Shown in pieces: positions 1 to 9,016 of a DNA stretch of 64,000 nt. The notes under the pieces were generated by a model that had not been told where the DNA came from, searched no databases, and saw only the letters and a program-made list of their open reading frames with translations. Numbering within the stretch: position 1 is the first letter of the stretch; the number at the start of each line of letters is the position of its first letter. Origin of the DNA: Planctomycetaceae bacterium (lineage in GTDB: Bacteria > Planctomycetota > Planctomycetia > Planctomycetales > Planctomycetaceae); assembly GCA_024742875.1 (NCBI GenBank), contig JANSXP010000001.1, positions 1 through 64,000 of the forward strand, written 5' to 3'. A program made the translations under genes and the position numbers.

Positions 1-2627
1 AGACGAACCCGCGCCAGCCACGGATTGGCGGCTGGAGTGCTCAGTACGTCGACAGCAAACGGACCCTGGTCGGGTCCCACAACAGGGGCGGTTGTGATTT
101 CCTGGGGCCAGCGAGGTGCTGTGCTGCGTTCGATGAGTCGCGGCAGATCGACCACATCCACCCGATCGGCTACCTGGTCGGCCAGCTCGTTGAGGCGTTC
201 GTTAGACAGATCGGCCGGCACGCTGGCCGTCCACACCACCAGGTCACGATCGGCCGGTGCGGCGTTCAGCTGCAGACACACGCGTTCGCCGTTGCGGATC
301 AGTTCACCGCGCTGATCGCCCAGCACGCCAACGAGCATCGCCTGCGGCGCTGTGCTGACTGCGTCACCGCTGACCACACGGGCGATGGCTGGCTGACGGC
401 CGGAGCCCGCAATCTTACCTTCTGTTGCGGACTTCAAATCCCAGTGACTGACGGGCTGGCCCGCGTTTTCTGCAAGTTGTTCCGGCGTGAGTTCCCGCCC
501 CCAGAAGGACACAGAAGTGATGTCCCCTTCAAAGGCCGATTTGCCCGGAAAATTGTCGGTCGTGTAACCGATCCGCGCGACCAGATCTTTGGTCACGTCC
601 GCAGGCCGCAGTGTGCCGCTGCCGCGTTTCTCACCATCGATGTAGAACGTGGCCACCCCGGATTTTCGATTCCAGGACAGCCCCACATCGTGCCACTGAT
701 CGTCATCCACGCGGCGTTTGGATCGCACCGCGCCCACCCAGCCGATGTCATAGCAAAGACGGCCGTCACGAATGAAAAACGTCTTGCCGTTGGGAATCCA
801 CGGGCCCGTTTTTGGACCTTTGGAGAAGATCGTGCCATCTCCCCGCGCCCGGATTCGGGCCGTGATGGTGAAATCGGACTGTGTCATATCGAACGGCTGA
901 CCGTTGTCGATCTGCAGCCAGGAACGGCCGCCAAACTGCGTTGTGGCGATCGGCTGACTGCCCGAGGGGCGAATCACGGCGAGCGTCTGACTCAGCGGAG
1001 TCAACGTGTCATCCTTCGGCACCGTGGCGACCAGCATTTGCTGACTCGACTGCGTGGGTCCCAGGTTGACAGTTCGGGAAAAGACGGTTGCCGGCTTGCT
1101 GTCCGTCGCATTGTCCGCAGACAGTTCATCCGCGCGATGGTGTTCGAGCACGCTCATGTCGCCCACCGTATAGGCCACCACGGAATGGGGACCAGCGGCA
1201 TACAGCCCGCGATATTGGGCCCAGTCGGTCGGCAGCGGACCGTACCTACGCCCATCCCGACCCGTCACGCGTGCGGTGTCGGCAAAGGAATCGGTGCCCG
1301 GTCGTGCCCAGCCAGGCCCCGTGGGGTTGGCCAGCTGTACGTCGCCAGAGATGCGAGGGTGTTTTCCGTGCCGGCCGTCAAAATGAATGCCCTGCCAGTT
1401 GATGAAACCCGAGGTCCGGGATCCTTCCGGTCGCACCCACGCGGCTGCGAGTCGGAGCGTATCGTGGTCGAACACCATCCACTGTTTCCCGCGTGCGATG
1501 CCGCCAGGTCCCGGATCCAGTCGGGAGGCGATCCCCTTGAAGGCGAAGTTCGAGCCATCGCTGCCGATCTCAAACGTATTCACCATCGTCGGGCCGTAGT
1601 CCATGTCGGACCACGGCGCGTATTCGACGGGTTCCGGACCGAACGTGTCTCCTGTGGGCAGCGAGGCCAGATAGTCGTCGGTCACCGCAACATACTGGTC
1701 CGCGTTGAGTGACCGGACGTACTTTTCACGGATGTAGTGCACCACGTCGTATTTCTGCTTTGGCACCATCCAGGTCTGCGGGACCATCAGCCCGAAACCA
1801 TGTGTCAGCGTTTTGTACATGGTGTGGGGATCGCCGCCGTGTTTGAATTTGCCCTCACCAAACCGCAGGGCTGTCGGCAGAGAACCGGGTCGATCTTTGG
1901 TGCCATGACAGTTCACGCACAACCGGTCATAAATCTGTTTGCCTCGCTGGAACGCGTCTTTGTCCAGCTTTTGAACCAGGCCCGCATGGTCCACGCGCTG
2001 CTCGTACTCCGGCAGTCGAAAGGCCACCAGCCCTGGCGGTGGCTGCAGCTTCCTGGCCGCCTCCGTACCCCCCGTCTGCAATTCCAGCACGTATCGCACC
2101 AGGTCCAGAAACTGCTGCCGACCCGTCATCTGATTGACGATCCCGGCCGGCATCACAGACACTTGAGAGTTGACCACTTCGTCAAGATCGGCTGTCGGCA
2201 CCAGCAGGCGATCTCCGCTGGCCGGATCTCGCAGCGTCACGCCTGCGTCCGTCTTGGTGACCAGCAGACCCGTGCGTGTGCGGCCGTCCGTCGTGACCAC
2301 AGACACAGTTTCGTAACCTTTGCGAATGCTGTCGGACGGCTTGAGAATTGATGTCACAATGTGCTGTCGCCAGTTGTCGGCGACATCGACACGTTTCGTC
2401 AGATCAGGCCCCAGAGCATTGCGACTGCCATCCACGGCGTGGCATTTGATGCAGCCGATATGCACCTGATGAAAGAGAATGGCGCCCTGCTGCGGATTAC
2501 CGGACTGCTGTGCTGCGCTGACCAGTGAGGCCGCCGATTCACCCTGCAGCCGGGTCTCCAGATTCTGGCCGCAGGCAGAGGAGACGCACAGCAGGACGGC
2601 AATGGCGGGAAAGCAGGATCGAATCAT
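1..2627 (-). CDS. Secreted two-heme c-type cytochrome with LamG-like domain (partial)
   Basis: The reverse-strand frame is open from ATG at 2627 to the window edge, so the 3' end is missing; at least 875 residues are visible. It starts with a signal peptide (MIRSCFPAIAVLLCVSSACG). A heme c motif CIKCH lies near residue 58 and a second, CVNCH, near 236, so two cytochrome c domains are predicted. Residues about 330-505 (around WSDMDYGP) resemble the planctomycete/verrucomicrobial region I recall as DUF6797; that name is from memory. Residues about 575-715 look like a LamG/concanavalin-like jelly roll (QWHDVGLSWN, ATFYIDGEK). Probably a periplasmic or surface redox protein; substrate unknown. 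It follows an FG-GAP protein gene on the same strand across a gap of about 100 bp, possibly one operon. Confidence 0.85.
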   Translation of the reverse strand, partial: MIRSCFPAIAVLLCVSSACGQNLETRLQGESAASLVSAAQQSGNPQQGAILFHQVHIGCIKCHAVDGSRNALGPDLTKRVDVADNWRQHIVTSILKPSDSIRKGYETVSVVTTDGRTRTGLLVTKTDAGVTLRDPASGDRLLVPTADLDEVVNSQVSVMPAGIVNQMTGRQQFLDLVRYVLELQTGGTEAARKLQPPPGLVAFRLPEYEQRVDHAGLVQKLDKDAFQRGKQIYDRLCVNCHGTKDRPGSLPTALRFGEGKFKHGGDPHTMYKTLTHGFGLMVPQTWMVPKQKYDVVHYIREKYVRSLNADQYVAVTDDYLASLPTGDTFGPEPVEYAPWSDMDYGPTMVNTFEIGSDGSNFAFKGIASRLDPGPGGIARGKQWMVFDHDTLRLAAAWVRPEGSRTSGFINWQGIHFDGRHGKHPRISGDVQLANPTGPGWARPGTDSFADTARVTGRDGRRYGPLPTDWAQYRGLYAAGPHSVVAYTVGDMSVLEHHRADELSADNATDSKPATVFSRTVNLGPTQSSQQMLVATVPKDDTLTPLSQTLAVIRPSGSQPIATTQFGGRSWLQIDNGQPFDMTQSDFTITARIRARGDGTIFSKGPKTGPWIPNGKTFFIRDGRLCYDIGWVGAVRSKRRVDDDQWHDVGLSWNRKSGVATFYIDGEKRGSGTLRPADVTKDLVARIGYTTDNFPGKSAFEGDITSVSFWGRELTPEQLAENAGQPVSHWDLKSATEGKIAGSGRQPAIARVVSGDAVSTAPQAMLVGVLGDQRGELIRNGERVCLQLNAAPADRDLVVWTASVPADLSNERLNELADQVADRVDVVDLPRLIERSTAPRWPQEITTAPVVGPDQGPFAVDVLSTPAANPWLARVR

Positions 2628-2730
2628 GGGATGTTCCGTCTTGTCTCAGAACAGGGGAAGGAAAACGGGCCGCGAACCCGGGGACAGCAGGCGGGGACCG
2701 GTGGAGTCACCGACATCGAGGGCTGCCGCT

Positions 2731-3945
2731 TTACTTCTGCAGCAGCACATTCACACCCTTCTTGTTGGACAGCACGATGTCCGGACGGCTGTCCCCATTC
2801 ATGTCCCGCACCTCGAACTGCGTGCCAATTCCTGTGCCGGAGCCGGCGGTAATGCGATGAGCGGTGAAGACCGGCGGTTGTCCGGGTGTCCGCTGAACCT
2901 CGTACCAGCACATCACCACTTCGTCGTTGCCACCCGGATCGTTGCCGTTGTGGGCAAAGAAGCGTTTGCCGGTGACGTAGTCCATCTGGCCGTCTCCGTT
3001 AATATCAGCTCGCTCCATGGCGTGCGTCTGCGAAAACGACTTGTCGATTTCGTGCAGCACCCATTGGTCTCCCCGATTTTCCGCCCACCAGACGCCATAC
3101 GCGTGGGCCGAACTGAAAATCAGATCCGCATCGCCATCGACGTCAAAATCGTCCGCATAGATGTTGGCACAGCCCGGCAGCGGCTGGCCGTCAACACGAA
3201 TGGGATGGAAGGTCCACACGTCCTTTGAGGCTGTGTTGCCAGGGGACTGCCACCAGCCGTGCGCAATGATGATGTCCTCGTGACCGTCGCCGTTGACATC
3301 ATCCACTCCCAGTCCGTGGTAGTATTTGAAGGTGCCGTTATCCAGTCCCCGGCGTTTGTCTTCTTTGCTCGGTTCACTGATCGGCTGAAAACCGGCTTGT
3401 GACTGTGTGATGTCCACAAAGCCCATTTGGGACTGCGGTTGAGAGCCAAAGACAAATTCCGGCGTGCCGTCGCCATTGAGGTCTTCGAATTCGGGTGACT
3501 CATTGCAGATGCTGGACCAGATGTTGTGTTCCTGCCACGGGCCTCCCTGAGCCCCTGGATTCTGATACCACGCAAACGGGTCTCCGGGAAAGCCAATGAT
3601 GACCACGTCCGGCCAGCCGTCGGCGTTCATGTCCCAGGTGGCATTGGCAAAACTGTTGCTGTAGCCTTTGCCCGCGACGAACTCGCCCGGCATGCGGATT
3701 TCGTTCATCGTCCACCGCGCGGCATCCGCATAGTCGCCCTCCGACGGCGCCTGATACCAGACGTCGCCGGCCGCCACGTCCAGCACGCCATCTTTGTTGT
3801 AGTCGCCGGCGGTCACACCCTCGGAGCGAAACCGTTCGTCCAGCTTGATTCTCACCCAGCTGGTATCGTCATCCGCCTGCAGGCAGGACAGGGCACAGCA
3901 CAACAGAAGACCAGCAGGACCAACACGTAAAGCACGCAGTTTCAT
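2731..3945 (-). CDS. Secreted FG-GAP/VCBS repeat beta-propeller protein
   Basis: This 404-residue protein begins with a signal peptide (MKLRALRVGPAGLLLCCALS). It carries about seven calcium-loop repeats of the D-x-N-x-D-G type: DYNKDGVLD, DMNADGWPD, DLNGDGTPE, DVNGDGHED, DFDVDGDAD, DINGDGQMD and DMNGDSRPD. Such repeats form an integrin-alpha-like beta-propeller that binds calcium outside the cytoplasm. No catalytic motif was recognised. It lies upstream of and on the same strand as the two-heme cytochrome gene, so co-expression is plausible. Its start faces the divergent arylsulfotransferase-like gene, with about 220 bp between the chosen starts. Role unknown; binding or scaffolding is inference. 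Confidence 0.85.
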   Translation of the reverse strand: MKLRALRVGPAGLLLCCALSCLQADDDTSWVRIKLDERFRSEGVTAGDYNKDGVLDVAAGDVWYQAPSEGDYADAARWTMNEIRMPGEFVAGKGYSNSFANATWDMNADGWPDVVIIGFPGDPFAWYQNPGAQGGPWQEHNIWSSICNESPEFEDLNGDGTPEFVFGSQPQSQMGFVDITQSQAGFQPISEPSKEDKRRGLDNGTFKYYHGLGVDDVNGDGHEDIIIAHGWWQSPGNTASKDVWTFHPIRVDGQPLPGCANIYADDFDVDGDADLIFSSAHAYGVWWAENRGDQWVLHEIDKSFSQTHAMERADINGDGQMDYVTGKRFFAHNGNDPGGNDEVVMCWYEVQRTPGQPPVFTAHRITAGSGTGIGTQFEVRDMNGDSRPDIVLSNKKGVNVLLQK

Positions 3946-4166
3946 CAGTGTTCTCGCAGGCAGGGATGGCGAAGGAGAGGAGGATCACGCTTTATCCTAG
4001 CCAGGTGCGGCACCAAAAAACGAGTGTGCGGGCCGCCCGTCCGGGTCAAACGGGTGGTCACAGCCGTCCGACACTCGACACGCCTGGGCACGCCGGACAG
4101 AATGGAGCGTTGCTGAACCAAGCGGAGCGTTCCGGCAGGGTGGCCACAGGCGTGTTTGAGGCGGGC

Positions 4167-5669
4167 ATGAAACGGTCACACATATTGTTGCTCTGGCTGC
4201 TGTGTGCAGCGGCCTGCGCTCAGGACAAACAGGAGCCTCTGCCACCGTTGCCGACGGTCGGTGTCACGCTGAAGGCCGCTGAAGCGACGCCCGGCTATAC
4301 GCTGATTTCTCCGCTGAGTACCAATCGCGTGTTTCTGCTGAATAACGATGGACTGGTGGTTCATTATTGGGACACCGATCGCAAGCCGGGACAGTCTGCC
4401 TATTTGCTGGAAGACGGGACGCTGGTGCGGGGCGGTAAGGTGCAGAACTTCTTTCAGTTTCCCTCGACCACCGGCAGTGGCGGCAGCATTCAGAAGTATG
4501 ACTGGGACAGCAACCTGCTGTGGAGTTTCGTCTCCAGTTCTCAGTTTCGCATGAGTCACCACGACATTGAACCTCTGCCCAATGGCAACATTCTGTGCAT
4601 CGTGTGGGAGTCCTATCTGAAGGAAGTGGCCGTCAAAGCGGGCCGCGATCCGGAACGACTGCAGGGCGAAGTGCTGTGGTTCGAAGCCATCTTTGAGCTG
4701 AAACCCAAAGGGGACAGTGAGGCGGACATCGTCTGGAAGTGGAGTCTGCTGGATCACGTGGTGCAGAACCTTGACGAAGACGCAGACAACTTCGGACAGC
4801 CAGCCGAACATCCGGAGCTGGTCGACATCAACTTTATGCATCGCCCCGTGGCCGACTGGATTCACATGAATTCCATCGACTACAACGAAAAGCTGGACCA
4901 AATTGTGGTGGGCTCGCGAACCTTCAGTGAGTTCTGGATCATTGATCACAGCACCACAACAGACGAGGCCAAAGGACACACGGGCGGACGCTATGGTCAC
5001 GGCGGAGATCTGCTGTATCGCTGGGGCAACCCGCGCGCCTGGGGCATGGGTGATTTCGACGATCGTCAGCTGTTCAATCAGCATGACGTGCACTGGATTC
5101 CCGAGGGCCTGCCGGGCGCCGGTCATATCCTGCTGTTCAATAACGGACTGCAGAACACCGAACAGAATTTTTCTTCCGCCGATGAACTGGTACTCCCTCA
5201 GAATGAGGATGGTACTTATCGTCGGGCTGACGGCCGCGCTTTTGGTCCGGAAAAAGTCTCGTGGACGTTCGAGGATCCAGGCAATCTGTTCTCCCCCCGG
5301 ATTTCCGGCGCACAAAGACTGCCCGGTGGCAATACGCTGATCTGCAGCGGCACCCAGCATCTGCTCGTGGAAGTGACGCCCAATGCGCGACCGGTGTGGT
5401 CTTACAAGAATCCACCCCGTTTTCGTCATCCGCCTCCTGTCAACCGCACCGGCCGACCGTCTGACTCTCAGCGCAAACCCAGCTTATCTGATGTGCCCGA
5501 AGAACGACTGAAGTCCATTCGCATCAAAGGGGGCGTGCCTCTGGAAGATGGCGGCACGATGTTTCGGGCAATCAAATACCCTGCCGATTATCCGGCGTTT
5601 GCTGGCAAAGATCTGAGCGTCAAAAACGTCCCGCGGCCGCAGCTGGAACTGCCACGCGTGAGTCAGTAG
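4167..5669 (+). CDS. Secreted arylsulfotransferase (ASST)-like protein
   Basis: I chose ATG 4167 because a signal peptide follows at once (MKRSHILLLWLLCAAACA); the frame is open upstream to 3948, but that stretch is Arg/Pro-rich and unlike a protein N-terminus. The mature part is a beta-propeller-like protein with ASST-family phrases: SHHDIEPLPNGNILCIVWES, HMNSIDYNEKLDQIVVGSR, QHDVHWIPEG and GAQRLPGGNTLICSG. About 500 residues. The family includes PQQ-independent aryl sulfate sulfotransferases, but planctomycete paralogues are largely uncharacterised, so sulfotransfer is a family-based guess. Gly-Asn-rich W-W propeller blades are clear. It converges with the NHL gene. Confidence 0.8.
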   Translation: MKRSHILLLWLLCAAACAQDKQEPLPPLPTVGVTLKAAEATPGYTLISPLSTNRVFLLNNDGLVVHYWDTDRKPGQSAYLLEDGTLVRGGKVQNFFQFPSTTGSGGSIQKYDWDSNLLWSFVSSSQFRMSHHDIEPLPNGNILCIVWESYLKEVAVKAGRDPERLQGEVLWFEAIFELKPKGDSEADIVWKWSLLDHVVQNLDEDADNFGQPAEHPELVDINFMHRPVADWIHMNSIDYNEKLDQIVVGSRTFSEFWIIDHSTTTDEAKGHTGGRYGHGGDLLYRWGNPRAWGMGDFDDRQLFNQHDVHWIPEGLPGAGHILLFNNGLQNTEQNFSSADELVLPQNEDGTYRRADGRAFGPEKVSWTFEDPGNLFSPRISGAQRLPGGNTLICSGTQHLLVEVTPNARPVWSYKNPPRFRHPPPVNRTGRPSDSQRKPSLSDVPEERLKSIRIKGGVPLEDGGTMFRAIKYPADYPAFAGKDLSVKNVPRPQLELPRVSQ

Positions 5670-5694
5670 TCGCGGCATTGCCGGACCGACCGCT

Positions 5695-5719
5695 TCACTT
5701 GAGGCCCCTCACTTGAGGC
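5695..5719. repeat. Short direct repeat in convergent intergenic spacer
   Basis: The 11-mer TCACTTGAGGC occurs twice (5695-5705 and 5709-5719) in the 65-bp spacer between the converging arylsulfotransferase-like and NHL genes. No T-run or hairpin is obvious. Function unknown. Confidence 0.6.
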
Positions 5720-5734
5720 TTTCATCTGACGGTC

Positions 5735-6820
5735 TCAGGGACGGGCCGCCGGTGTCAGTCGACGCACACAGTGGTTGTTGGTGTCGCCCACATAGACGCG
5801 GCCCTGCGCGTCGACACACACGCCGTGGGGTCGATCCAGCCGGCAGGTCTCCGGACGTCCGTCGGGACCGTTGCCTTTCTGACCGTTGCCAATCACCGTC
5901 TCCACCACGCCACTGTCTGATCGGATCACGCGGACCGTGTGGCTTTCGGTATCCGCAAAGTAGATGTCGCCGTCTGGTGACAGGGCCACGCCTTTGGGTC
6001 CGGACAGTCTGGCCAGCCGAGCGGGGCCACCATCTCCCGTGTACCCTTTCTGCCCCGTGCCGGCCAGGTGCTGGTAGGTGCCGGTCTGCAGGTCCATGCG
6101 GTAGATCGCGTTGCCTTCCCGCAGTGCCAGAATCAGCGCATGTCGGCCGTCAAAATCGAGCGCCCGCGGACCATTCACAGGAGTGCCGGCAATGGGCGCT
6201 CCGTCGGGTGTGGGACGTTTCTGCCCGGTGCCGGCAAACGTGCTGATGAGGCCCGTTTTCAGATTCACTCGTCGAATGCGATGGTTGCCGATATCGCAGA
6301 TGTAGAGGTGATGATCGTGCAGCGCAATGGAATGTGGACGATTCAACTGGGCGGCTGTGGCCGGTCCGCCGTCACCGGAAAATCCGGCCGTGCCGTTGCC
6401 AGCTACCAGGCGAATGGCGCCCGTTTTCTGATCGACGCAGCGAACGATGTGGTTTTTCATTTCCACAAAATACATGTCACCACTGGCCGCAAAGCGAACC
6501 TCGTAGGGCTCGTTCAGCCGGGCGGCCGCTGCAGGCCCGCCGTTGCCCGAGTAACCTTTTTCGCCACAACCGACCACCGTGCTGATGGTGCCAGTCGTTT
6601 GGTCGACTCGGCGAATCACGTGCGATCCCACTTCGCAAACGTAGAGCCCTTCATCCGGCCCGATGACCACACCAAATGTCTGGGCGATCCCCGCCTGCGT
6701 GGCCGGTCCACCGTCGCCAGACCACTCGTTTTTGTAGTTACCGGCGACTGTGGCCACAGTCTGGCCGCTGGCGGTTGCCGTGAGCAACACGGCGACGGGG
6801 AACATCAGCAGGATTTTCAT
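5735..6820 (-). CDS. Secreted NHL-repeat beta-propeller protein
   Basis: The start at 6820 is chosen because it gives a signal peptide (MKILLMFPVAVLLTATASG) and because its ATG overlaps the TGA of the preceding chelatase-like gene (ATGA), a sign of translational coupling. The 361-residue product has six or so NHL-type repeats with the recurring phrases GDGGPAT, GNGGPAA and GYTGDGGPA followed by L-x-x-P-x-x-V/I-A, and ladders such as SHVIRRVD, NHRIRRVN and ESHTVRVIR. NHL propellers usually bind proteins, RNA or sugars; with a signal peptide this one acts outside the cytoplasm. No enzymatic motif was seen. A longer in-frame start (6880) would overlap the upstream gene and hide the signal peptide. 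Confidence 0.85.
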   Translation of the reverse strand: MKILLMFPVAVLLTATASGQTVATVAGNYKNEWSGDGGPATQAGIAQTFGVVIGPDEGLYVCEVGSHVIRRVDQTTGTISTVVGCGEKGYSGNGGPAAAARLNEPYEVRFAASGDMYFVEMKNHIVRCVDQKTGAIRLVAGNGTAGFSGDGGPATAAQLNRPHSIALHDHHLYICDIGNHRIRRVNLKTGLISTFAGTGQKRPTPDGAPIAGTPVNGPRALDFDGRHALILALREGNAIYRMDLQTGTYQHLAGTGQKGYTGDGGPARLARLSGPKGVALSPDGDIYFADTESHTVRVIRSDSGVVETVIGNGQKGNGPDGRPETCRLDRPHGVCVDAQGRVYVGDTNNHCVRRLTPAARP

Positions 6821-7305
6821 ACTGTGGAATCTCCAGACAGTGGACCGGATTGCAGCTGACACTTTGACCCGTCTCCACACACATCACAACCGACGGGTGT
6901 TCCCTGGGCGTGATGCAGACACTGTGCAATGCGATCGTTGATGATGGCCGACATGCCGGCGTGCAGTCCGAACGGCGCCGTCACCAGCCACTCAACCTGC
7001 GGGAAGTCGGCGGCGGCCGCCTGCACCAGATTGGGAATGTCTTCGCTCCAGTGTCGGCCGGGCGACAAAAAGTAGGGAAACACGATGACCCGCTGGGCGC
7101 CTCGCTCCACACACCGCGCGAAGGCGGTGGCGATATCGGGTTGTGCCAGTTCCATGTGGGCCGGTTCCACAATGTCGAAATCGGACGCCTGCAGGAAGTT
7201 GTCGACGGCCACCAGCAGCATCTCATTGCTGGCCGCCCGTCGCGACCCATGGTCCACGATCACAATGCCTGTCGCGGGATCGTTCGAAGGCTGTTCGGAC
7301 ATCAT
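6817..7305 (-). CDS. CbiX/SirB-type sirohydrochlorin chelatase-like protein
   Basis: This 162-residue protein has the short chelatase architecture. An N-terminal strand carries the first metal-site histidine (IVIVDHGSR), the central FPYFLSPGRHWSEDIP carries the second, and MELAQPDIATAF is typical of CbiX/SirB. The family inserts cobalt or iron into sirohydrochlorin for cobalamin or siroheme. The C-terminus has a cysteine cluster, C-x2-C-x5-C (CDVCGDGSKC, about residues 140-149), which could bind a metal or Fe-S cluster. No other tetrapyrrole gene is in the window, so the metal cannot be assigned. Its stop overlaps the start of the NHL gene, and it follows a NUDIX gene by 25 bp, making a likely three-gene operon. 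Confidence 0.82.
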   Translation of the reverse strand: MMSEQPSNDPATGIVIVDHGSRRAASNEMLLVAVDNFLQASDFDIVEPAHMELAQPDIATAFARCVERGAQRVIVFPYFLSPGRHWSEDIPNLVQAAAADFPQVEWLVTAPFGLHAGMSAIINDRIAQCLHHAQGTPVGCDVCGDGSKCQLQSGPLSGDSTV

Positions 7306-7330
7306 TTTCCTGTCTCCTGCTGCCGGTGAA

Positions 7331-7735
7331 TCAGAGCCCGGAGGCTGGGGGCGCCAGCAGACGCAGGACTTCGCTGTTGGCTTCCGGGAATTTCAGCGAA
7401 TTCAGTGCAGACAGCGGGACCCACTGAAAACCGTTCCGCGCGGCGGCCCGATCGGGCAGATCGGGGCTCAGGACGCATCGCCAGAAGTGAATTTCCACTC
7501 GGGCATGCTCGTAGTCATGTGTTGTGGTGACAAGGTGTTCCCGAGGGACCACCACCAGTCCCGTTTCTTCGCGGCATTCTCGTACCGCACACGCTCGGGG
7601 GGGCTCATCGGACTCACATTTGCCACCTGGAAATTCGTGATAGCCGGCCAGATCGCCACCGTCCGGACGAACGCCCACCAGTGAATGACCGTCTGATTCC
7701 ACGACGGCAACCGCAATGCGACGTGTGTCTGTCAC
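7331..7735 (-). CDS. NUDIX hydrolase (MutT-like)
   Basis: A 134-residue single-domain NUDIX protein. The Nudix box reads GGKCESDEPPRACAVRECRE followed by ETGL, matching G-x5-E-x7-R-E-U-x-E-E-x-G-U with Cys at the U position. The box binds divalent metal and the pyrophosphate of the substrate. Length and the opening (RRIAVAVVESDGHSLVGVR) fit MutT-like enzymes that hydrolyse oxidised or damaged nucleoside triphosphates, but the substrate cannot be read from sequence. It is the first gene of the proposed NUDIX-chelatase-NHL operon and lies just beyond the terminator that ends fabI transcription, so it needs its own promoter. Confidence 0.88.
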   Translation of the reverse strand: MTDTRRIAVAVVESDGHSLVGVRPDGGDLAGYHEFPGGKCESDEPPRACAVRECREETGLVVVPREHLVTTTHDYEHARVEIHFWRCVLSPDLPDRAAARNGFQWVPLSALNSLKFPEANSEVLRLLAPPASGL

Positions 7736-7764
7736 AGCAACCCTTGCATCAAATCTGAGAGCAG

Positions 7765-7802
7765 AAAAAACGGCTTTCCGGATCAGAGATCGGGAAAGCC
7801 GG
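7765..7802 (-). terminator. Intrinsic terminator of fabI
   Basis: On the reverse strand, CGGCTTTCC and GGAAAGCCG form a 9-bp perfect stem followed immediately by six T residues. It sits about 30 bp after the fabI stop and before the NUDIX gene, so it separates the two transcription units. Confidence 0.88.
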
Positions 7803-7831
7803 CAGTCGTTCCGGGGGCATGGCGGCTGCGA

Positions 7832-8650
7832 TCAGCCTTTGACCGAGTCGGCAAAGTCGGCCGGCGGTGCGCCCATCTTGCTGAATCCACAGTCCACATG
7901 CACCACTTCGGCGCTGATTCCACTGGCCAGGTCACTCAGCAGAAACAGGCCCGATTTGCCCACTTCTTCGGCCGTTATGTTTCGTCGCATCGGAGCGACC
8001 GATTCGTAAAGCGACAGCATCTGATCGAAGTCACCCACGCCCTGAGCACTGACGGTCTTCACAGGACCGGCGCTGATGGCGTTCACACGCGTGCCACCTG
8101 GGCCCAGTTCGCTGGCCAGATAGCGGACGCCGCATTCCAGAGCGGCCTTGCAGATGCCCATCAGGTTGTAGCCTGGGATAACCTCTTCACCGCCAAAATA
8201 GGACAGCGTCAGAATGCTGGAGTCGTCGCTGAGGATGTCAGCTTTCTTTGCGGCACCGGCGACGGCCAGCAGACTGTAGGCGCTGATTTCCATCGCCAGA
8301 GTGAAGCCTTTGCGGCTGGCCGCGTAAGTGGGCCCGGTGAGATCTTCCGGTGGAGCGAATGCGACGCTGTGCAGGATGAAGTCAATCTGGCCGAACTCTT
8401 CTTTGGCTTTGGCCATCACGGCTTCGATGTGCGCATCGTCGGTGACGTCACAGGGCATCACAAACTTCGCGCCGATCGGCTCCACCAGTTTGCGGACCTT
8501 CTTTTCGTTCTTGGGACGCTCCCCGTCGGGCAGGTGGGTGAATCCCATTTCCGCACCCTGTTCGTGCAGTTTCTCGGTAATGGCCCACGCAATCGAGAAG
8601 TTGTTCGCGATGCCCAGGACCAGCCCTTTTTTGCCTTCAAGCAATCCCAT
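7832..8650 (-). CDS. fabI: Enoyl-[acyl-carrier-protein] reductase [NADH]
   Basis: Start at 8650 gives [20 protein letters not shown], the usual FabI N-terminus; the frame extends upstream to 8833 but without resemblance to the family. The 272-residue product reduces the enoyl-ACP double bond in the last step of type II fatty-acid elongation in the cytoplasm. It is a divergent short-chain dehydrogenase: an atypical nucleotide-binding segment ([12 protein letters not shown]), the CDVTDD segment, HSVAFAP, and the catalytic Tyr-x6-Lys as [20 protein letters not shown] is the conserved loop near the substrate site. A strong intrinsic terminator follows. The gene is monocistronic as far as can be seen, with a long 5' spacer holding a palindrome. 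Confidence 0.93.
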   Translation of the reverse strand: MGLLEGKKGLVLGIANNFSIAWAITEKLHEQGAEMGFTHLPDGERPKNEKKVRKLVEPIGAKFVMPCDVTDDAHIEAVMAKAKEEFGQIDFILHSVAFAPPEDLTGPTYAASRKGFTLAMEISAYSLLAVAGAAKKADILSDDSSILTLSYFGGEEVIPGYNLMGICKAALECGVRYLASELGPGGTRVNAISAGPVKTVSAQGVGDFDQMLSLYESVAPMRRNITAEEVGKSGLFLLSDLASGISAEVVHVDCGFSKMGAPPADFADSVKG

Positions 8651-9016
8651 ATCAGTGTCTCGTGTATCAGTGTCCGATGGACCAGTTCGAGAAGTGCGGC
8701 GCGCCGTTGAGACGATCGGGACGTCCGGTCGTTTGGACGTTCGGTTGTCTGGCCATACGGTTGAATCGCCCTGCGCTCTTGCGACACAGCCCCGGCAACG
8801 CAACCTGCGTCCCAGCCCTGGCCGTAAGATCATCGCGATGTCACGCGAAACGCCGCCGCATGTTAAGCGGGAGATAATAGAACGAACGGCGAATTTCGTC
8901 GACGAATTCGTCCGCTATTCTGAAATCAAACGCGATTCCTGCCTCAGACAGCCGTCAGGGTTTCACCCTTCGTCAGACGCGGCCCCCGGGGCCCCATGAG
9001 CGGCCGATCGGTGGCC
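8651..9016. promoter_or_regulatory. fabI upstream spacer with perfect 12-bp palindrome
   Basis: No convincing gene lies in this 366-bp spacer between fabI and the YkuD-like gene, both on the reverse strand. It should hold the fabI promoter. A perfect palindrome TTCGTCGACGAA lies at 8895-8906, about 245 bp upstream of the fabI start, in a locally AT-richer stretch (GAATT flanks). It could be a regulator operator; this is inference. Confidence 0.4.

Noticed and set aside
444-1712. Forward-strand open frame of 422 codons
   Set aside because: It lies opposite the clear heme-cytochrome/LamG gene, which is open over the whole region and has signal peptide and heme motifs; the forward product is Arg/His-rich without domains.
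3948-4166. N-terminal extension of the arylsulfotransferase-like protein
   Set aside because: Translation is Arg/Pro/Gly-rich and precedes an obvious signal peptide at 4167.
4176-5429. Reverse-strand open frame of 417 codons
   Set aside because: Antisense to the arylsulfotransferase-like gene; no signal, motif or repeat supports it.
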